Shown: positions 47,973-56,788 of the stretch, piece by piece
Layout of the letters: the number at the start of each line of letters is the position of its first letter
How positions within the stretch are numbered: position 1 is the first letter of the stretch
Origin: Pseudomonas thivervalensis
GTDB lineage: Bacteria; Pseudomonadota; Gammaproteobacteria; Pseudomonadales; Pseudomonadaceae
Reading direction: 5' to 3'
DNA length: 64,000 bases
Assembly (NCBI RefSeq): GCF_001269655.1
Contig: NZ_LHVE01000006.1
Coordinates: forward strand, 186,001-250,000
Program-made: the position numbers and the translations under genes
The notes under the pieces: model-generated
What the model saw: the letters and a program-made list of their open reading frames with translations, nothing else
Database searches by the model: none
Told to the model about the DNA's origin: nothing

Positions 47973-48475
47973 TGCAAGCTTCCCCGGCAGGCTCAACCCA
48001 GGGCTGGATGGACCAGTTGGGCAACTCGTCCCTGGCGGCGGCCATGCGCAGCGAACTGTGGCTCTACCCGCTGGTGGAGGTCGTGCACATCATCGGCTTT
48101 TCGGTGCTGGCGGGCGCGGTGGTGATGTTCGACCTGCGCGTTCTAGGGCTGTCCAAGGGCATCGCTGTGACTGCCCTGGCCCGCCACCTGCTGACCTGGG
48201 CCGTTGCGGCCCTGCTGTTGATCGTGCCAGCCGGGTTGATGATGTTCAGTGCTCACCCCCATGACTTTGCCGGCAACAACGTCTTCATCCTCAAGCTGTA
48301 CCTGATCGCGGCAGCGGGCCTTAACGCCCTGCTGTTCCACGTTGGCACCTACCGTTCCGTCCTGCAATGGAACACCGGCCATAAGGCACCCAGCCTGGCC
48401 AAGGCCCAGGCGTTGGTCTCCATCGCCCTGTGGATCGCGGTCATATCCTGCGGCCGCCTGCTGGCCTACACCTGA
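47972..48475 (+). CDS. DUF6644 family four-span membrane protein
   Basis: The 167-residue protein has four spans and membrane histidines (VVHIIGF, FHVGTYR), a layout like small b-type cytochromes or copper-handling proteins. It is coupled to DUF6152 by a one-base stop/start overlap. Pairing of a His-terminated periplasmic protein with a His-bearing membrane protein suggests a shared metal or redox task, which is inference only. Confidence 0.7.
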   Translation: MQASPAGSTQGWMDQLGNSSLAAAMRSELWLYPLVEVVHIIGFSVLAGAVVMFDLRVLGLSKGIAVTALARHLLTWAVAALLLIVPAGLMMFSAHPHDFAGNNVFILKLYLIAAAGLNALLFHVGTYRSVLQWNTGHKAPSLAKAQALVSIALWIAVISCGRLLAYT

Positions 48476-48505
48476 AAAAAAGCGATGACCGCTGCCGGCC
48501 ATCGC
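48475..48505 (-). terminator. Intrinsic terminator of the aco operon
   Basis: On the minus strand, the stem GCGATGGCC / GGTCATCGC is followed by seven T residues, 22 bases after the butanediol dehydrogenase stop. Confidence 0.75.
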
Positions 48506-48527
48506 CAAATCGCCCACCCGGGCGCTC

Positions 48528-49622
48528 TCAGATGCGTGCGGGAGACACGATGATCTTCACGTTGTGCTCCTTGTTGTTCACCAGTTCCTCGAAGCCCTGC
48601 CCGACGATCTCCTCCAGCTGGATGCGCCCGGTCACCAGCGGCGAGATGTCCAGGCGTCCGTCGGCGATGAAGGCAATCACGTCGGCGAATTCACCGTTGT
48701 AGGCCAGCGCGCCCAGCACTTGCTTCTCGGTGGAGACCAGCTCAAAGAAGTTGAACTCGCTCGGCTCTTCGAAGATCCCCACCAATACGCATTTACCCGC
48801 CTTGCGGATCAGGTCGATGGCAAACTTGGCGGTGTGCTTGTTGCCGATGCACTCGAAGCTGACATCGGCACCCAGGCCACCCGTCAGGCGCCGTACTTCG
48901 GCCAAGGCGTCGCATTCATTCGGATCGATCACATGGCTGGCCCCGACTTCCAGGGCCTTGGCCTTGCGCGCGCCGGACATTTCCAGGGCGATCACCTGGG
49001 CCGCGCCGGCCGCCTTGGCGCACATGATCGTGCATAAACCGATGGTCCCGGCGCCGACCACCACGACGTTCTGGCCCAGCAAGCTGCCGGCCTTCTTCAC
49101 CGCATGCATGCCCACCGCCAACGGCTCGATCAAGGCACCGGCCTCGGCGGGAAAGTCCGCCGGTAGCTTGTACAGCAGGTTGGCCGGGACGTTGACCAAC
49201 TCCGCAAACGCACCGTTGTTCATCAGCCCGGTGAAGGCCAGGTTCTCGCAGATGTTGTAGAGCCCGTGGGTGCAGTAATAGCAGGTGCCGCAGTGCTGGC
49301 AGGCGTCCGCTGCCACCGGCTCGCCGACGCTGAAACCTTCGACGCCGGCACCCAGTTCGACGATTTCGCCACAGAACTCATGGCCGAGGATGCATTGGCC
49401 CTTGATCCCGGTCAGCGGGTGCGGCGCGTCCACCGGGATGAACACCGGCCCGGCCACATATTCGTGCAGGTCCGAGCCGCAGATGCCGCACCATTGCACG
49501 CGGATCTGCACCCACCCGGCGGGCGGTGAAACCGGCAGTGGCACGTCTTCGACGCGGATGTCGTTGCGGCCATGCCAGACGGCGGCGCGCATGCTGCGGG
49601 TCGGCTTGATTGAAACGTTCAT
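48528..49622 (-). CDS. 2,3-butanediol dehydrogenase (zinc-dependent MDR)
   Basis: The 364-residue medium-chain dehydrogenase has the catalytic zinc site CGICGSD and GHEFCGE. The structural zinc loop is DACQHCGTCYYCTHG, followed by a cofactor-binding GAGTIGL (about 192). At the end of the acetoin operon it should oxidise 2,3-butanediol to acetoin, feeding AcoABC. It lies 54 bases after acoC and is followed by a terminator. Confidence 0.87.
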   Translation of the reverse strand: MNVSIKPTRSMRAAVWHGRNDIRVEDVPLPVSPPAGWVQIRVQWCGICGSDLHEYVAGPVFIPVDAPHPLTGIKGQCILGHEFCGEIVELGAGVEGFSVGEPVAADACQHCGTCYYCTHGLYNICENLAFTGLMNNGAFAELVNVPANLLYKLPADFPAEAGALIEPLAVGMHAVKKAGSLLGQNVVVVGAGTIGLCTIMCAKAAGAAQVIALEMSGARKAKALEVGASHVIDPNECDALAEVRRLTGGLGADVSFECIGNKHTAKFAIDLIRKAGKCVLVGIFEEPSEFNFFELVSTEKQVLGALAYNGEFADVIAFIADGRLDISPLVTGRIQLEEIVGQGFEELVNNKEHNVKIIVSPARI

Positions 49623-49676
49623 AGCGTTGCCTCCAGAATTTTTATAGGGCGCCGACGCATGTCGCCGCCCGCTTGG

Positions 49677-50789
49677 TCAGTGCTGTCCGATGAACTCGTT
49701 AATCAATCGATTGATCTGCTCGGCCGCTTCCATCTGCACCATGTGGCCCTGGCCGGGGAGCACTTCGACCTGGGCACTCAGTCCGTCGCTGTGGGTCGCG
49801 GGGATGATTGCGTCGTCGCTGCCCCAGATCACCAGGGTCGGTACGTGGCCGGCCTGCACCACTTCGCGCAGGTCCGCCTGCTGGCGGCCGTCGGCGAACA
49901 ACGTCGCTGACAATTGCTGCAGCGCCGCGTCCACGCCCTCCAGGCGCTTGTACTTGAGCATGTCGTCGAGCATCTGCCGGTTGACCAGTTCGGCATTGGA
50001 GAACAGCTGCACCAGTTGTGGCTTGAGGGCATTACGGTTGGCCGCTTCGACGAAACCCTTCAGGTAGCTGCCGTTGATCTCCGCCCCCAGGCCGGCGCTG
50101 CCGATCAAGGTCAGCGACCGTATCCGCTGGGGCATCAGCCGCGCGACGTTCAGCGACACCGCCCCGCCCATGGAATGCCCCACCAGGTGGGCCGCGTTGA
50201 TGTCCAGGTGATCGAGCAACGCCAGCACCACGCCGCTCAGCTCGTCCAGGTCGCCACGTTGCAGGGTTTTCGACGATTCGCCATGCCCCGGCAGGTCCAG
50301 GGCAATCACCCGCCGCCCGGCGGCCAGTGCTTCATGATTGAACAGCCAGTTGTTCAGGTCGCCGCCGAAACCGTGCACCAGCACCAGCGGCGTGCCGCCC
50401 TCGCCGCGCTCGAAATAGCGGATCACCCGGCCGTCCAGCTCGACTTTCTGCGGTTTCGGGCCACTGTCTTCATCGGCCGCGTCGCCGGGCACGAAGTTGG
50501 ATTGGAACTGCTCGATGACCGCGTCGATCTCGGCCTCGCTGGCCTCGCCCTCAACGACGATGCCGAGCAAGGCGCCGACCGCCAGGGTTTCATCCTGGCG
50601 GGCGATCTGCCGACGCAGGATTCCGGAAAACGGCGCCTCGACGCTGCTGGAGATCTTGTCCGTCTCGACGTCCATCACTTCCTCGCCCTTGGTGATGGCC
50701 TGCCCCTCTTCCTTGAGCCAGGCATCGACCCGGCCCTCGGTCATCGACAGGCCCCACTTGGGCATGGTCAAGGTATGAATCTGGCTCAT
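49677..50789 (-). CDS. acoC: Acetoin dehydrogenase E2-like subunit AcoC
   Basis: The 370-residue protein has an N-terminal lipoyl domain (Lys45 in ETDKISSS), a linker, and a C-terminal alpha/beta-hydrolase domain (about 130-370) with the nucleophile elbow GHSMGG and a late GQGHMVQ His. It takes the acetyl group released from acetoin. The ATG at 50789 shares one base with the acoB stop. The hydrolase-type domain in place of a standard acyltransferase is normal for Pseudomonas and Cupriavidus AcoC. Confidence 0.9.
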   Translation of the reverse strand: MSQIHTLTMPKWGLSMTEGRVDAWLKEEGQAITKGEEVMDVETDKISSSVEAPFSGILRRQIARQDETLAVGALLGIVVEGEASEAEIDAVIEQFQSNFVPGDAADEDSGPKPQKVELDGRVIRYFERGEGGTPLVLVHGFGGDLNNWLFNHEALAAGRRVIALDLPGHGESSKTLQRGDLDELSGVVLALLDHLDINAAHLVGHSMGGAVSLNVARLMPQRIRSLTLIGSAGLGAEINGSYLKGFVEAANRNALKPQLVQLFSNAELVNRQMLDDMLKYKRLEGVDAALQQLSATLFADGRQQADLREVVQAGHVPTLVIWGSDDAIIPATHSDGLSAQVEVLPGQGHMVQMEAAEQINRLINEFIGQH

Positions 50790-51805
50790 CAGCGCTTGCT
50801 CCACTCGATCACGTTGAGCACGGCTTGTTCGATCTTCGCCGCGTCAGGGATGTACAGGTCTTCCAGGGCATCGGAGAACGGCACCGGCGTGTGCGGCGCG
50901 GTGACCATTTCGATCGGGGCCTTGAGTGCGCCAAAGGCTTTTTGCGCCACCAGCGCCGAAATATCGGTGGCCATGGAGCAGCGCGGGTTGGCCTCGTCGA
51001 TCACCACCAGGCGCCCGGTCTTCTCGACACTTTCCAGGATGCTGTCCTCGTCCAGCGGGCTGGTGGTGCGCAGGTCGATCACTTCGCAGTCAACGCCACG
51101 TCCGGCCAGGTTGCGCGCCGCGTCCATCGCGGTGTTGACCAGCCGTCCGTAGGACACCAGGGTCACGTCCTTGCCGTCGCGCAGGAAGTTGGCCTCGCCG
51201 AACGGCACGGTGTAGAGCTCTTCCGGCACTTCGCCCTGCATGCTGTAGAGCAACTTGTGCTCGCAGAAGATCACCGGGTCGTTGTCGCGGATCGCCTGGA
51301 TCAGCAGGCCCTTGGCGTCGTAAGGCGATGATGGGCAGACCACTTTCAGCCCCGGGATGTGTGTCCACAAGGACGTGAGCATCTGCGAATGCTGGGCGGC
51401 GGCGCGCAGGCCGGCGCCGACCATGGTGCGGATCACCAGGGGCGTGGAGGCCTTGCCACCGAACATGTAACGAAACTTCGCCGCCTGGTTGAGGATCTGG
51501 TCGAGGCAGCACCCGGCGAAGTCGACGAACATCAGTTCGCACACCGGACGCACGCCGCAGGTGGCGGCGCCGACCGCCGCGCCGACATAACCGATTTCCG
51601 ACAGTGGCGTGTCCAGCACGCGCCCGGGGAATTGGTCGTAAAGGCCCTTGGTCACCCCGAGCACGCCGCCCCAGGCATCGTTTTCACCGGGGGCGCCGGC
51701 ACCACCGGCCACGTCCTCACCCATGATGAACACGCTGGAATCGCGGCGCATCTCCTGGGCCAGGGCTTCGTTGATTGCCTGCTGATAGCTGATTTTTCTC
51801 GCCAT
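50789..51805 (-). CDS. acoB: Acetoin dehydrogenase E1 beta subunit
   Basis: The 338-residue transketolase-like beta subunit has MGEDVAGGAGAPGENDAWGG near the N-terminus, the conserved DTPLSEIGYVGAAVGA, and a C-terminal transketolase domain. With AcoA it forms the thiamine-diphosphate enzyme cleaving acetoin to acetaldehyde and an acetyl group. It lies 34 bases after acoA. Confidence 0.93.
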   Translation of the reverse strand: MARKISYQQAINEALAQEMRRDSSVFIMGEDVAGGAGAPGENDAWGGVLGVTKGLYDQFPGRVLDTPLSEIGYVGAAVGAATCGVRPVCELMFVDFAGCCLDQILNQAAKFRYMFGGKASTPLVIRTMVGAGLRAAAQHSQMLTSLWTHIPGLKVVCPSSPYDAKGLLIQAIRDNDPVIFCEHKLLYSMQGEVPEELYTVPFGEANFLRDGKDVTLVSYGRLVNTAMDAARNLAGRGVDCEVIDLRTTSPLDEDSILESVEKTGRLVVIDEANPRCSMATDISALVAQKAFGALKAPIEMVTAPHTPVPFSDALEDLYIPDAAKIEQAVLNVIEWSKR

Positions 51806-51839
51806 GATGAAATTCTCTGTTCTTGTTTTAGGGGGGCGT

Positions 51840-52817
51840 TCAGGGATAGCTGACGTAGACGTCGGTCAGCAGGTCCGCTGCAGAGGGCTTGGGATCGGAC
51901 TTGGCCTTGTACACGGCGTTTTCAATCAGCAGGTCCACTTCCTTGTCGATCTGGTCCAACTGCTCGACGGTGAGCAAACCGGCCCGGGTGGTGCGCTCGC
52001 GGAACTGCATCAGGCAGTCCTGGTTCTCCCGGAAATGCTTGACCTCATCGGGCGCCCGATAGGTCTGGGCGTCGCCCTCGAAGTGGCCGTAGTAGCGGGT
52101 CAGCTTGACCTCGATCAGCGACGGCCCTTCCCCGGCACGGGCGCGTTCGACGGCGGCCCCAGCGGCCTCATGCACGGCGAAGAAGTCAAAGCCGTCCACC
52201 GTCACCCCAGGCATGCCGAAGCCGGCCGCGCGGTCGGCGATGTGATCGCAGGCCACCGACCAATTGGAAGCAGTGGCCTCGGCGTAGCCGTTGTTTTCGG
52301 CGATGAACAGGCACGGCAGGTTCCACACCGAGGCCATGTTCATGGCTTCGAACACCGCGCCCTCGTTGGAGCCGCCATCGCCGAAAAACACCACGGCGAC
52401 GCTGTCGGTGCCCTTGAGCCGGGCCGCCAAAGCCGCGCCAACCACCAACGGAGCACCGGCGCCGACGATGCCGTTGGCGCCGAGCATGCCCTTCTCGAAA
52501 TCGGCGATGTGCATCGAGCCGCCCTTGCCTTGGCAGACGCCGGTTTTCTTGCCGTAGATCTCGGCCATCATCCCGTAGACGTCCACGCCCTTGGCGATGC
52601 AATGGCCGTGGCCACGGTGGTTGGAGGCGATGCAATCGTCGTCCCCCAGGTGGGCCATGACCCCGGCAGCCGAGGCTTCTTCGCCGGCATACAGGTGGAC
52701 GAATCCGGGAATCTCGCCGGTGGCGAACTCCACGTGCAGGCGCTCTTCAAAGGCGCGGATGGTGCGCATCACCTGGTAGGCGTGCAGCAGTTGATCGTGG
52801 GTGAGCGGTGTCGACAT
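51840..52817 (-). CDS. acoA: Acetoin dehydrogenase E1 alpha subunit
   Basis: The 325-residue thiamine-diphosphate subunit has the cofactor motif GDGGSNEG ... AENN (about 160-192) and the NHRGHGHCIAKG loop. It starts two bases after the acoX stop, so it is coupled. It is catalytic partner of AcoB. Confidence 0.93.
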   Translation of the reverse strand: MSTPLTHDQLLHAYQVMRTIRAFEERLHVEFATGEIPGFVHLYAGEEASAAGVMAHLGDDDCIASNHRGHGHCIAKGVDVYGMMAEIYGKKTGVCQGKGGSMHIADFEKGMLGANGIVGAGAPLVVGAALAARLKGTDSVAVVFFGDGGSNEGAVFEAMNMASVWNLPCLFIAENNGYAEATASNWSVACDHIADRAAGFGMPGVTVDGFDFFAVHEAAGAAVERARAGEGPSLIEVKLTRYYGHFEGDAQTYRAPDEVKHFRENQDCLMQFRERTTRAGLLTVEQLDQIDKEVDLLIENAVYKAKSDPKPSAADLLTDVYVSYP

Positions 52818-52819
52818 TT

Positions 52820-53893
52820 TTATTCTCCTGGGGTGTCTTCTTGAAGATTCAGAGGGTGTTGCGGGTGTTCGCGGCCGATGGCCAGCAACCGCTGTTGCGC
52901 CGCGTAGGCCAGCACCGCGTTGACGTCGATGCTCAGCGGGCCGCCGGCATCGAGGGTGACCGTGGGCCGGTCATGGACGTTGAATTCGATTTCCCGCTCG
53001 CCATCCAAGGCCAAGGTGCCGCTGGACAGTGACAAGCCATGGGCGACGCCCGGTTCCAAAGGGCCGGCGGCGAGCACCCCACAGCCCTGTAGCAGGCCCG
53101 GCGCGAGCGGTACCAGCAGCGCTTCGGGGGAATGCGGGTCCAGGCGCATCCAGGCCCCGCCCGGTGCCTGGCGTGACACCGGAAACCACAAGCCGCACAA
53201 CGCAGACAGGCCGATGGATTGCGGTTCGGCGAAGGTCACGAAGACTTCGGCCAGGTCCTGTGCCCGGCTGATGGCTCGGGCGCCGACAAAGCGCAGCGGC
53301 GATACGGCGACGTCCACCAGGGCGACCTCACGCAAGCCACGTGCGGCGTCGCAGACCAGCAAGCGCTTGTTGCGGCGCAAACCGATCGCGTCCGGGATCC
53401 GGCCGCTGGCGTACAACCCACCGGCCAGCCCGGCGCTGGTGGCCTCGCGCAGTTCGGGAAAAGCGTTGTTGGTGCCGGTGGACAGGGTCAGCAACGGGAT
53501 ATCACCCACTTCGGCGGCCACCGCCTTGTGGGTGCCGTCGCCGCCGAGCACGGCGATCAGCGCCACTTCGCGCTCGGCCATCAGGCGCGCGGCCCGGCGG
53601 GTGTCTTCGACAGTCTGGCGCAGAGTCAGGTCAAGAAACTCCAGGGCCGGCCAGTGACTGCTGCGGGCCTGGCGACTGTGGCTGTTCTTCAGCACGGCGG
53701 CGGCCATGCCGATCATGTCAGTGGGCATCAACACCTGTTCGATGCCAGTGGCGCCGAATGCGGCCAGCAGGCGCTGGATCACCGAAACCTTGTCAGTGCT
53801 GGAAAACAGCCCGGCATTGGCGGTCAGGCGCCGCACGTCGCGGCCCGATGCGGGGTTGGCGATGATGCCCACGGTCAGTGGCCGGCGGCTCAT
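52820..53893 (-). CDS. acoX: AcoX, ATP-NAD kinase-like protein of the acetoin operon
   Basis: The 357-residue protein has the NAD-kinase-type GGDGTHKAVA motif and TGTNNAFPE. AcoX accompanies acetoin dehydrogenase operons; its reaction is not established and it is dispensable in some hosts. The ATG at 53893 (protein start MSRRPLTVGII) is chosen over an in-frame codon 14 residues upstream. It is the first gene after the sigma-54 promoter. Confidence 0.87.
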   Translation of the reverse strand: MSRRPLTVGIIANPASGRDVRRLTANAGLFSSTDKVSVIQRLLAAFGATGIEQVLMPTDMIGMAAAVLKNSHSRQARSSHWPALEFLDLTLRQTVEDTRRAARLMAEREVALIAVLGGDGTHKAVAAEVGDIPLLTLSTGTNNAFPELREATSAGLAGGLYASGRIPDAIGLRRNKRLLVCDAARGLREVALVDVAVSPLRFVGARAISRAQDLAEVFVTFAEPQSIGLSALCGLWFPVSRQAPGGAWMRLDPHSPEALLVPLAPGLLQGCGVLAAGPLEPGVAHGLSLSSGTLALDGEREIEFNVHDRPTVTLDAGGPLSIDVNAVLAYAAQQRLLAIGREHPQHPLNLQEDTPGE

Positions 53894-54008
53894 GGTGCCA
53901 CCGCGGGAAAGACAGGCGAACGGCCTGGGCAGCAAGACCCTGGACAGAAGATCATAGGCACCTCGTTGTTATTATTGGATGACCCGTCGGGCGGGTTCCA
54001 GGGATAGA

Positions 54009-54023
54009 GCAAGGGCAGTGCCA
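54009..54023 (-). promoter_or_regulatory. Sigma-54 promoter of acoXABC
   Basis: On the minus strand, TGGCAC-N5-TTGC matches the -24/-12 consensus exactly. It would start transcription near 53998, about 105 bases before the acoX ATG. Confidence 0.85.
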
Positions 54024-54100
54024 GTTACGGGAAAACGGCTCGGAATGACCGGACCAGAGCGGTCAAGGCGTGATTTTCGATAAGCGCAAGCGAGCCCCGG

Positions 54101-54117
54101 TGAGACGCTCCATGTCA
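54101..54117. promoter_or_regulatory. AcoR upstream activating site, imperfect copy
   Basis: TGAGACG-CTC-CATGTCA, matching the perfect copy 43 bases away in its left arm and partly in the right. It lies about 80 bases upstream of the -24 element. Confidence 0.5.
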
Positions 54118-54143
54118 GCCTGCACGAGGTTCCGGCGAGACCC

Positions 54144-54160
54144 TGAGACGTGGCGTCTCA
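54144..54160. promoter_or_regulatory. AcoR upstream activating site, perfect inverted repeat
   Basis: TGAGACG-TGG-CGTCTCA, a perfect seven-base inverted repeat with a three-base spacer, about 120 bases upstream of the -24 element and 90 bases before acoR. Confidence 0.6.
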
Positions 54161-54250
54161 CACCGCCCGAACAACCCGTCGAGCTTGTCTGCACCCAGCG
54201 AACGGCGCTTAATGTGCGCACAACGACAAGAAGCTGAATCGGAGGCCCCT

Positions 54251-56116
54251 ATGCTTTCCGCTCACTCCCGGGCGCACGTGGATTGCGTCAGCCGCGTGGT
54301 GAAAAACGCGAACCAATTGCCACAACTGCCCGTCCCGGACCTGATCCTCGACTCCTGGCGCCGTTCCCTGGAGCAACATCACCTGGACCCGGGTTCGCTG
54401 CAGGGCCCGCGCATCCTGTCCCAGGACGTGCTCAAGCAATGCCGCGAGCGCTCCGAGCTGTTCCTCAACATCGCCAGCGAAGAAGTGGCCCGCCTCCACG
54501 GCCGGGTGCGCGATGCCGACTATTGCGTGCTACTGACCGATGCCCAGGGCCAGACCATCGACTACCGAGTGGAAACCACGATCCGCAACGACTGTCGCAA
54601 GGCCGGGCTGTACCTGGGCACCTGTTGGTCGGAAGGCGAAGAAGGCACCTGTGGCGTGGCGGCGGTGCTCACGGGCAAGGCCCCGGTGACGGTGCACAAG
54701 CGTGACCATTTCCGCGCAGCGTTCATTGGCCTGACTTGCTCCGCCGCGCCGGTCTTCGACCCCCAGGGGGAATTGCTCGGGGTGCTGGACGTCTCGGCGG
54801 TGCGCTCGCCGGATGATCGCCGCTCGCAGCACTTGATCCGGCAAATGGTGGTGCAGAGCGCCCGGGAGATCGAACAGGCATTTTTCATGAGCAGCGCCCA
54901 GGGTTACTGGGTGCTGCGGGCCCATGGCAATGCCGGCTACGTCGACAGCCAGCCGGACTTCCTGTTCGCCTGGGACGACGACGGTTGCCTGCAAGCCTTG
55001 AACCCGGCCGCCCGCCAATACCTGCTGCACCAGTACGGGCAGTTGCCGCAACACATCGGCCAGGTGTTCGATCAGCAACGGCTGCACCGTGCCCGGGACG
55101 AAAGCCTCTGCTTGCTCGATCACGCCCTCCACGGGCGCTTGAGCGCGCCCCGCCAACGGGCCAGTTCACGTTCGCGGGTGGCGATGACCCCGTTGGAAAT
55201 CGATCCGCGCCTGGCCGACAGCCTGCGCCTGGCAGTACGGGTCAAGGATCGCAACCTGCCGGTGCTCATCCAGGGCGAAACCGGTTCCGGCAAGGAAGTC
55301 TTCGCCCGCCAGTTGCACCAGGCCAGTCAGCGCCGTGACCGCCCTTTCGTGGCGCTGAACTGCGCCGCCATTCCCGAAAGCCTGATCGAGAGCGAATTGT
55401 TCGGCTACGTCGCCGGGGCGTTTACCGGTGCCTCGGCCAAAGGCATGCAGGGCCTGCTGCAACAGGCCGATGGCGGCACCCTGTTCCTGGATGAAATCGG
55501 TGACATGCCGCTGGCCTTGCAGACCCGCCTGCTGCGGGTACTGGCCGAGGGTGAAGTGGCGCCGCTGGGGGCATCCCGCCGCAAGGCCGTCGACATCCAG
55601 GTGATCTGTGCCACCCACCGCGACCTGGAAACCCTGGTGGCGGCTGGCGAGTTTCGCGAGGATTTGTATTTCCGCCTGGGCGGTGCGCGTTTCCAGCTAC
55701 CGCCGTTACGTGACCGCAGCGATCGGCTGGCGTTGATCAATCGGATTCTTGCCGAGGAATCGGCGTTGTGCGGGGGAACCGTACAATTGAGCGGCGCAGC
55801 CCTGGAATGCCTGCTCGGTTATCACTGGCCGGGCAACGTCCGCCAGTTGCGCCATGTGCTGCGCTATGCCTGCGCGGTGTGCGAAGCCAGTGTGATCCAG
55901 CTCAGCCACCTGCCTGAGTCATTGCACTGCACGGACGTCGCCGAACACGGGCCGGAGCCAAGCGCCAGCCCGGAACGCCAGGCATTGCTCGATGCCTTGG
56001 TGCGCCACCGCTGGAAACCCACCGCCGCCGCCCGGGCCCTCGGCATTTCCCGGGCGACCCTGTATCGACGGGTGCACCAGCATGGCATCGAAATGCCAGG
56101 CCGCAGCCCGGCCTGA
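54251..56116 (+). CDS. acoR: Sigma-54-dependent activator AcoR
   Basis: The 621-residue activator has a GAF-type sensory domain (about 60-200) and a central AAA domain (about 320-540) with Walker A GETGSGKE and the sigma-54-contacting GAFTGA loop. A Fis-type helix-turn-helix ends it (PTAAARALGISRATLYRRV). It senses acetoin and activates the divergent acoX promoter. GGAGG five bases before the ATG at 54251 fixes the start; a TTG 66 bases upstream is unlikely. Confidence 0.92.
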   Translation: MLSAHSRAHVDCVSRVVKNANQLPQLPVPDLILDSWRRSLEQHHLDPGSLQGPRILSQDVLKQCRERSELFLNIASEEVARLHGRVRDADYCVLLTDAQGQTIDYRVETTIRNDCRKAGLYLGTCWSEGEEGTCGVAAVLTGKAPVTVHKRDHFRAAFIGLTCSAAPVFDPQGELLGVLDVSAVRSPDDRRSQHLIRQMVVQSAREIEQAFFMSSAQGYWVLRAHGNAGYVDSQPDFLFAWDDDGCLQALNPAARQYLLHQYGQLPQHIGQVFDQQRLHRARDESLCLLDHALHGRLSAPRQRASSRSRVAMTPLEIDPRLADSLRLAVRVKDRNLPVLIQGETGSGKEVFARQLHQASQRRDRPFVALNCAAIPESLIESELFGYVAGAFTGASAKGMQGLLQQADGGTLFLDEIGDMPLALQTRLLRVLAEGEVAPLGASRRKAVDIQVICATHRDLETLVAAGEFREDLYFRLGGARFQLPPLRDRSDRLALINRILAEESALCGGTVQLSGAALECLLGYHWPGNVRQLRHVLRYACAVCEASVIQLSHLPESLHCTDVAEHGPEPSASPERQALLDALVRHRWKPTAAARALGISRATLYRRVHQHGIEMPGRSPA

Positions 56117-56120
56117 GCGC

Positions 56121-56450
56121 CTATCGGCGCGCCAGCTCATGACGGACACATTGTTCGTAGTAGGTCTGCTTGACTGCGGCCGGCTTGAGCCGCGAAGCGC
56201 TGTTGTAGGTCTGCTCGGTAATGCCCAGGGCGGTCATGCGCATCCAGGGCCGGGGAAACTTGCGCACTTGCAGCTTCTTGCGCGCGCCGTACAGGCTGAC
56301 GCCAGACAGCTTCGATGCCTGCGCCCCCGCCGCGATGTCCGAACCCCACCGGCACACCGATTGCTGGTTCTGCGTCAACGCCCTGGCCTGGGCCTCAAGC
56401 GAAACGGCAGCCAGGAGAAACGTCGCCACGACCCACATAGAAATACGCAT
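56121..56450 (-). CDS. Hypothetical exported protein
   Basis: The 109-residue protein has a signal peptide to about AQAR-A (23). It has a basic mature region with two cysteines (QSVCRWG and YEQCVRHE) that could form one disulfide. No family is recognised. It is convergent with acoR (stops five bases apart). The ATG at 56450 is chosen because it begins the signal peptide. Confidence 0.6.
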   Translation of the reverse strand: MRISMWVVATFLLAAVSLEAQARALTQNQQSVCRWGSDIAAGAQASKLSGVSLYGARKKLQVRKFPRPWMRMTALGITEQTYNSASRLKPAAVKQTYYEQCVRHELARR

Positions 56451-56551
56451 AGGTTTGTCGCCCAACTTTCTGAAAGGAAAGAAGTTTGCCTCTATGCAAA
56501 TGAGCAAGGGGCCAGCATTTGCACGCCATTCTCGAATCCGCCTTCAATCCC

Positions 56552-56677
56552 TTGTAGCGGGGGAGCTTGCTCCCGCTGGGTCGCGCAGCGGCCCCCTGTA
56601 TTTGCCTGACACACCGAGTTTGCCACGGCTTTCTTGGGGCCGCTGCGCAGCCCAGCGGGAGCAAGCTCCCTCGCCAC
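56552..56677. repeat. Paired REP element (family A)
   Basis: GTAGCGGGGGAGCTTGCTCC and the inverse ending in CTCGCCACG. It lies in the 338-base space between the hypothetical gene and DipZ; the remainder (56678-56788) is AT-rich and holds nothing recognised. Confidence 0.8.
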
Positions 56678-56788
56678 GGGAACGGCTTGCCTTCGCCATC
56701 TGCGATATCCGTCCCCAAGCGGCACCAAACACTAGAAACCGCTAGAGAATTTAATTGTAACTTATTGATATATAACGCTTTATTTTGA

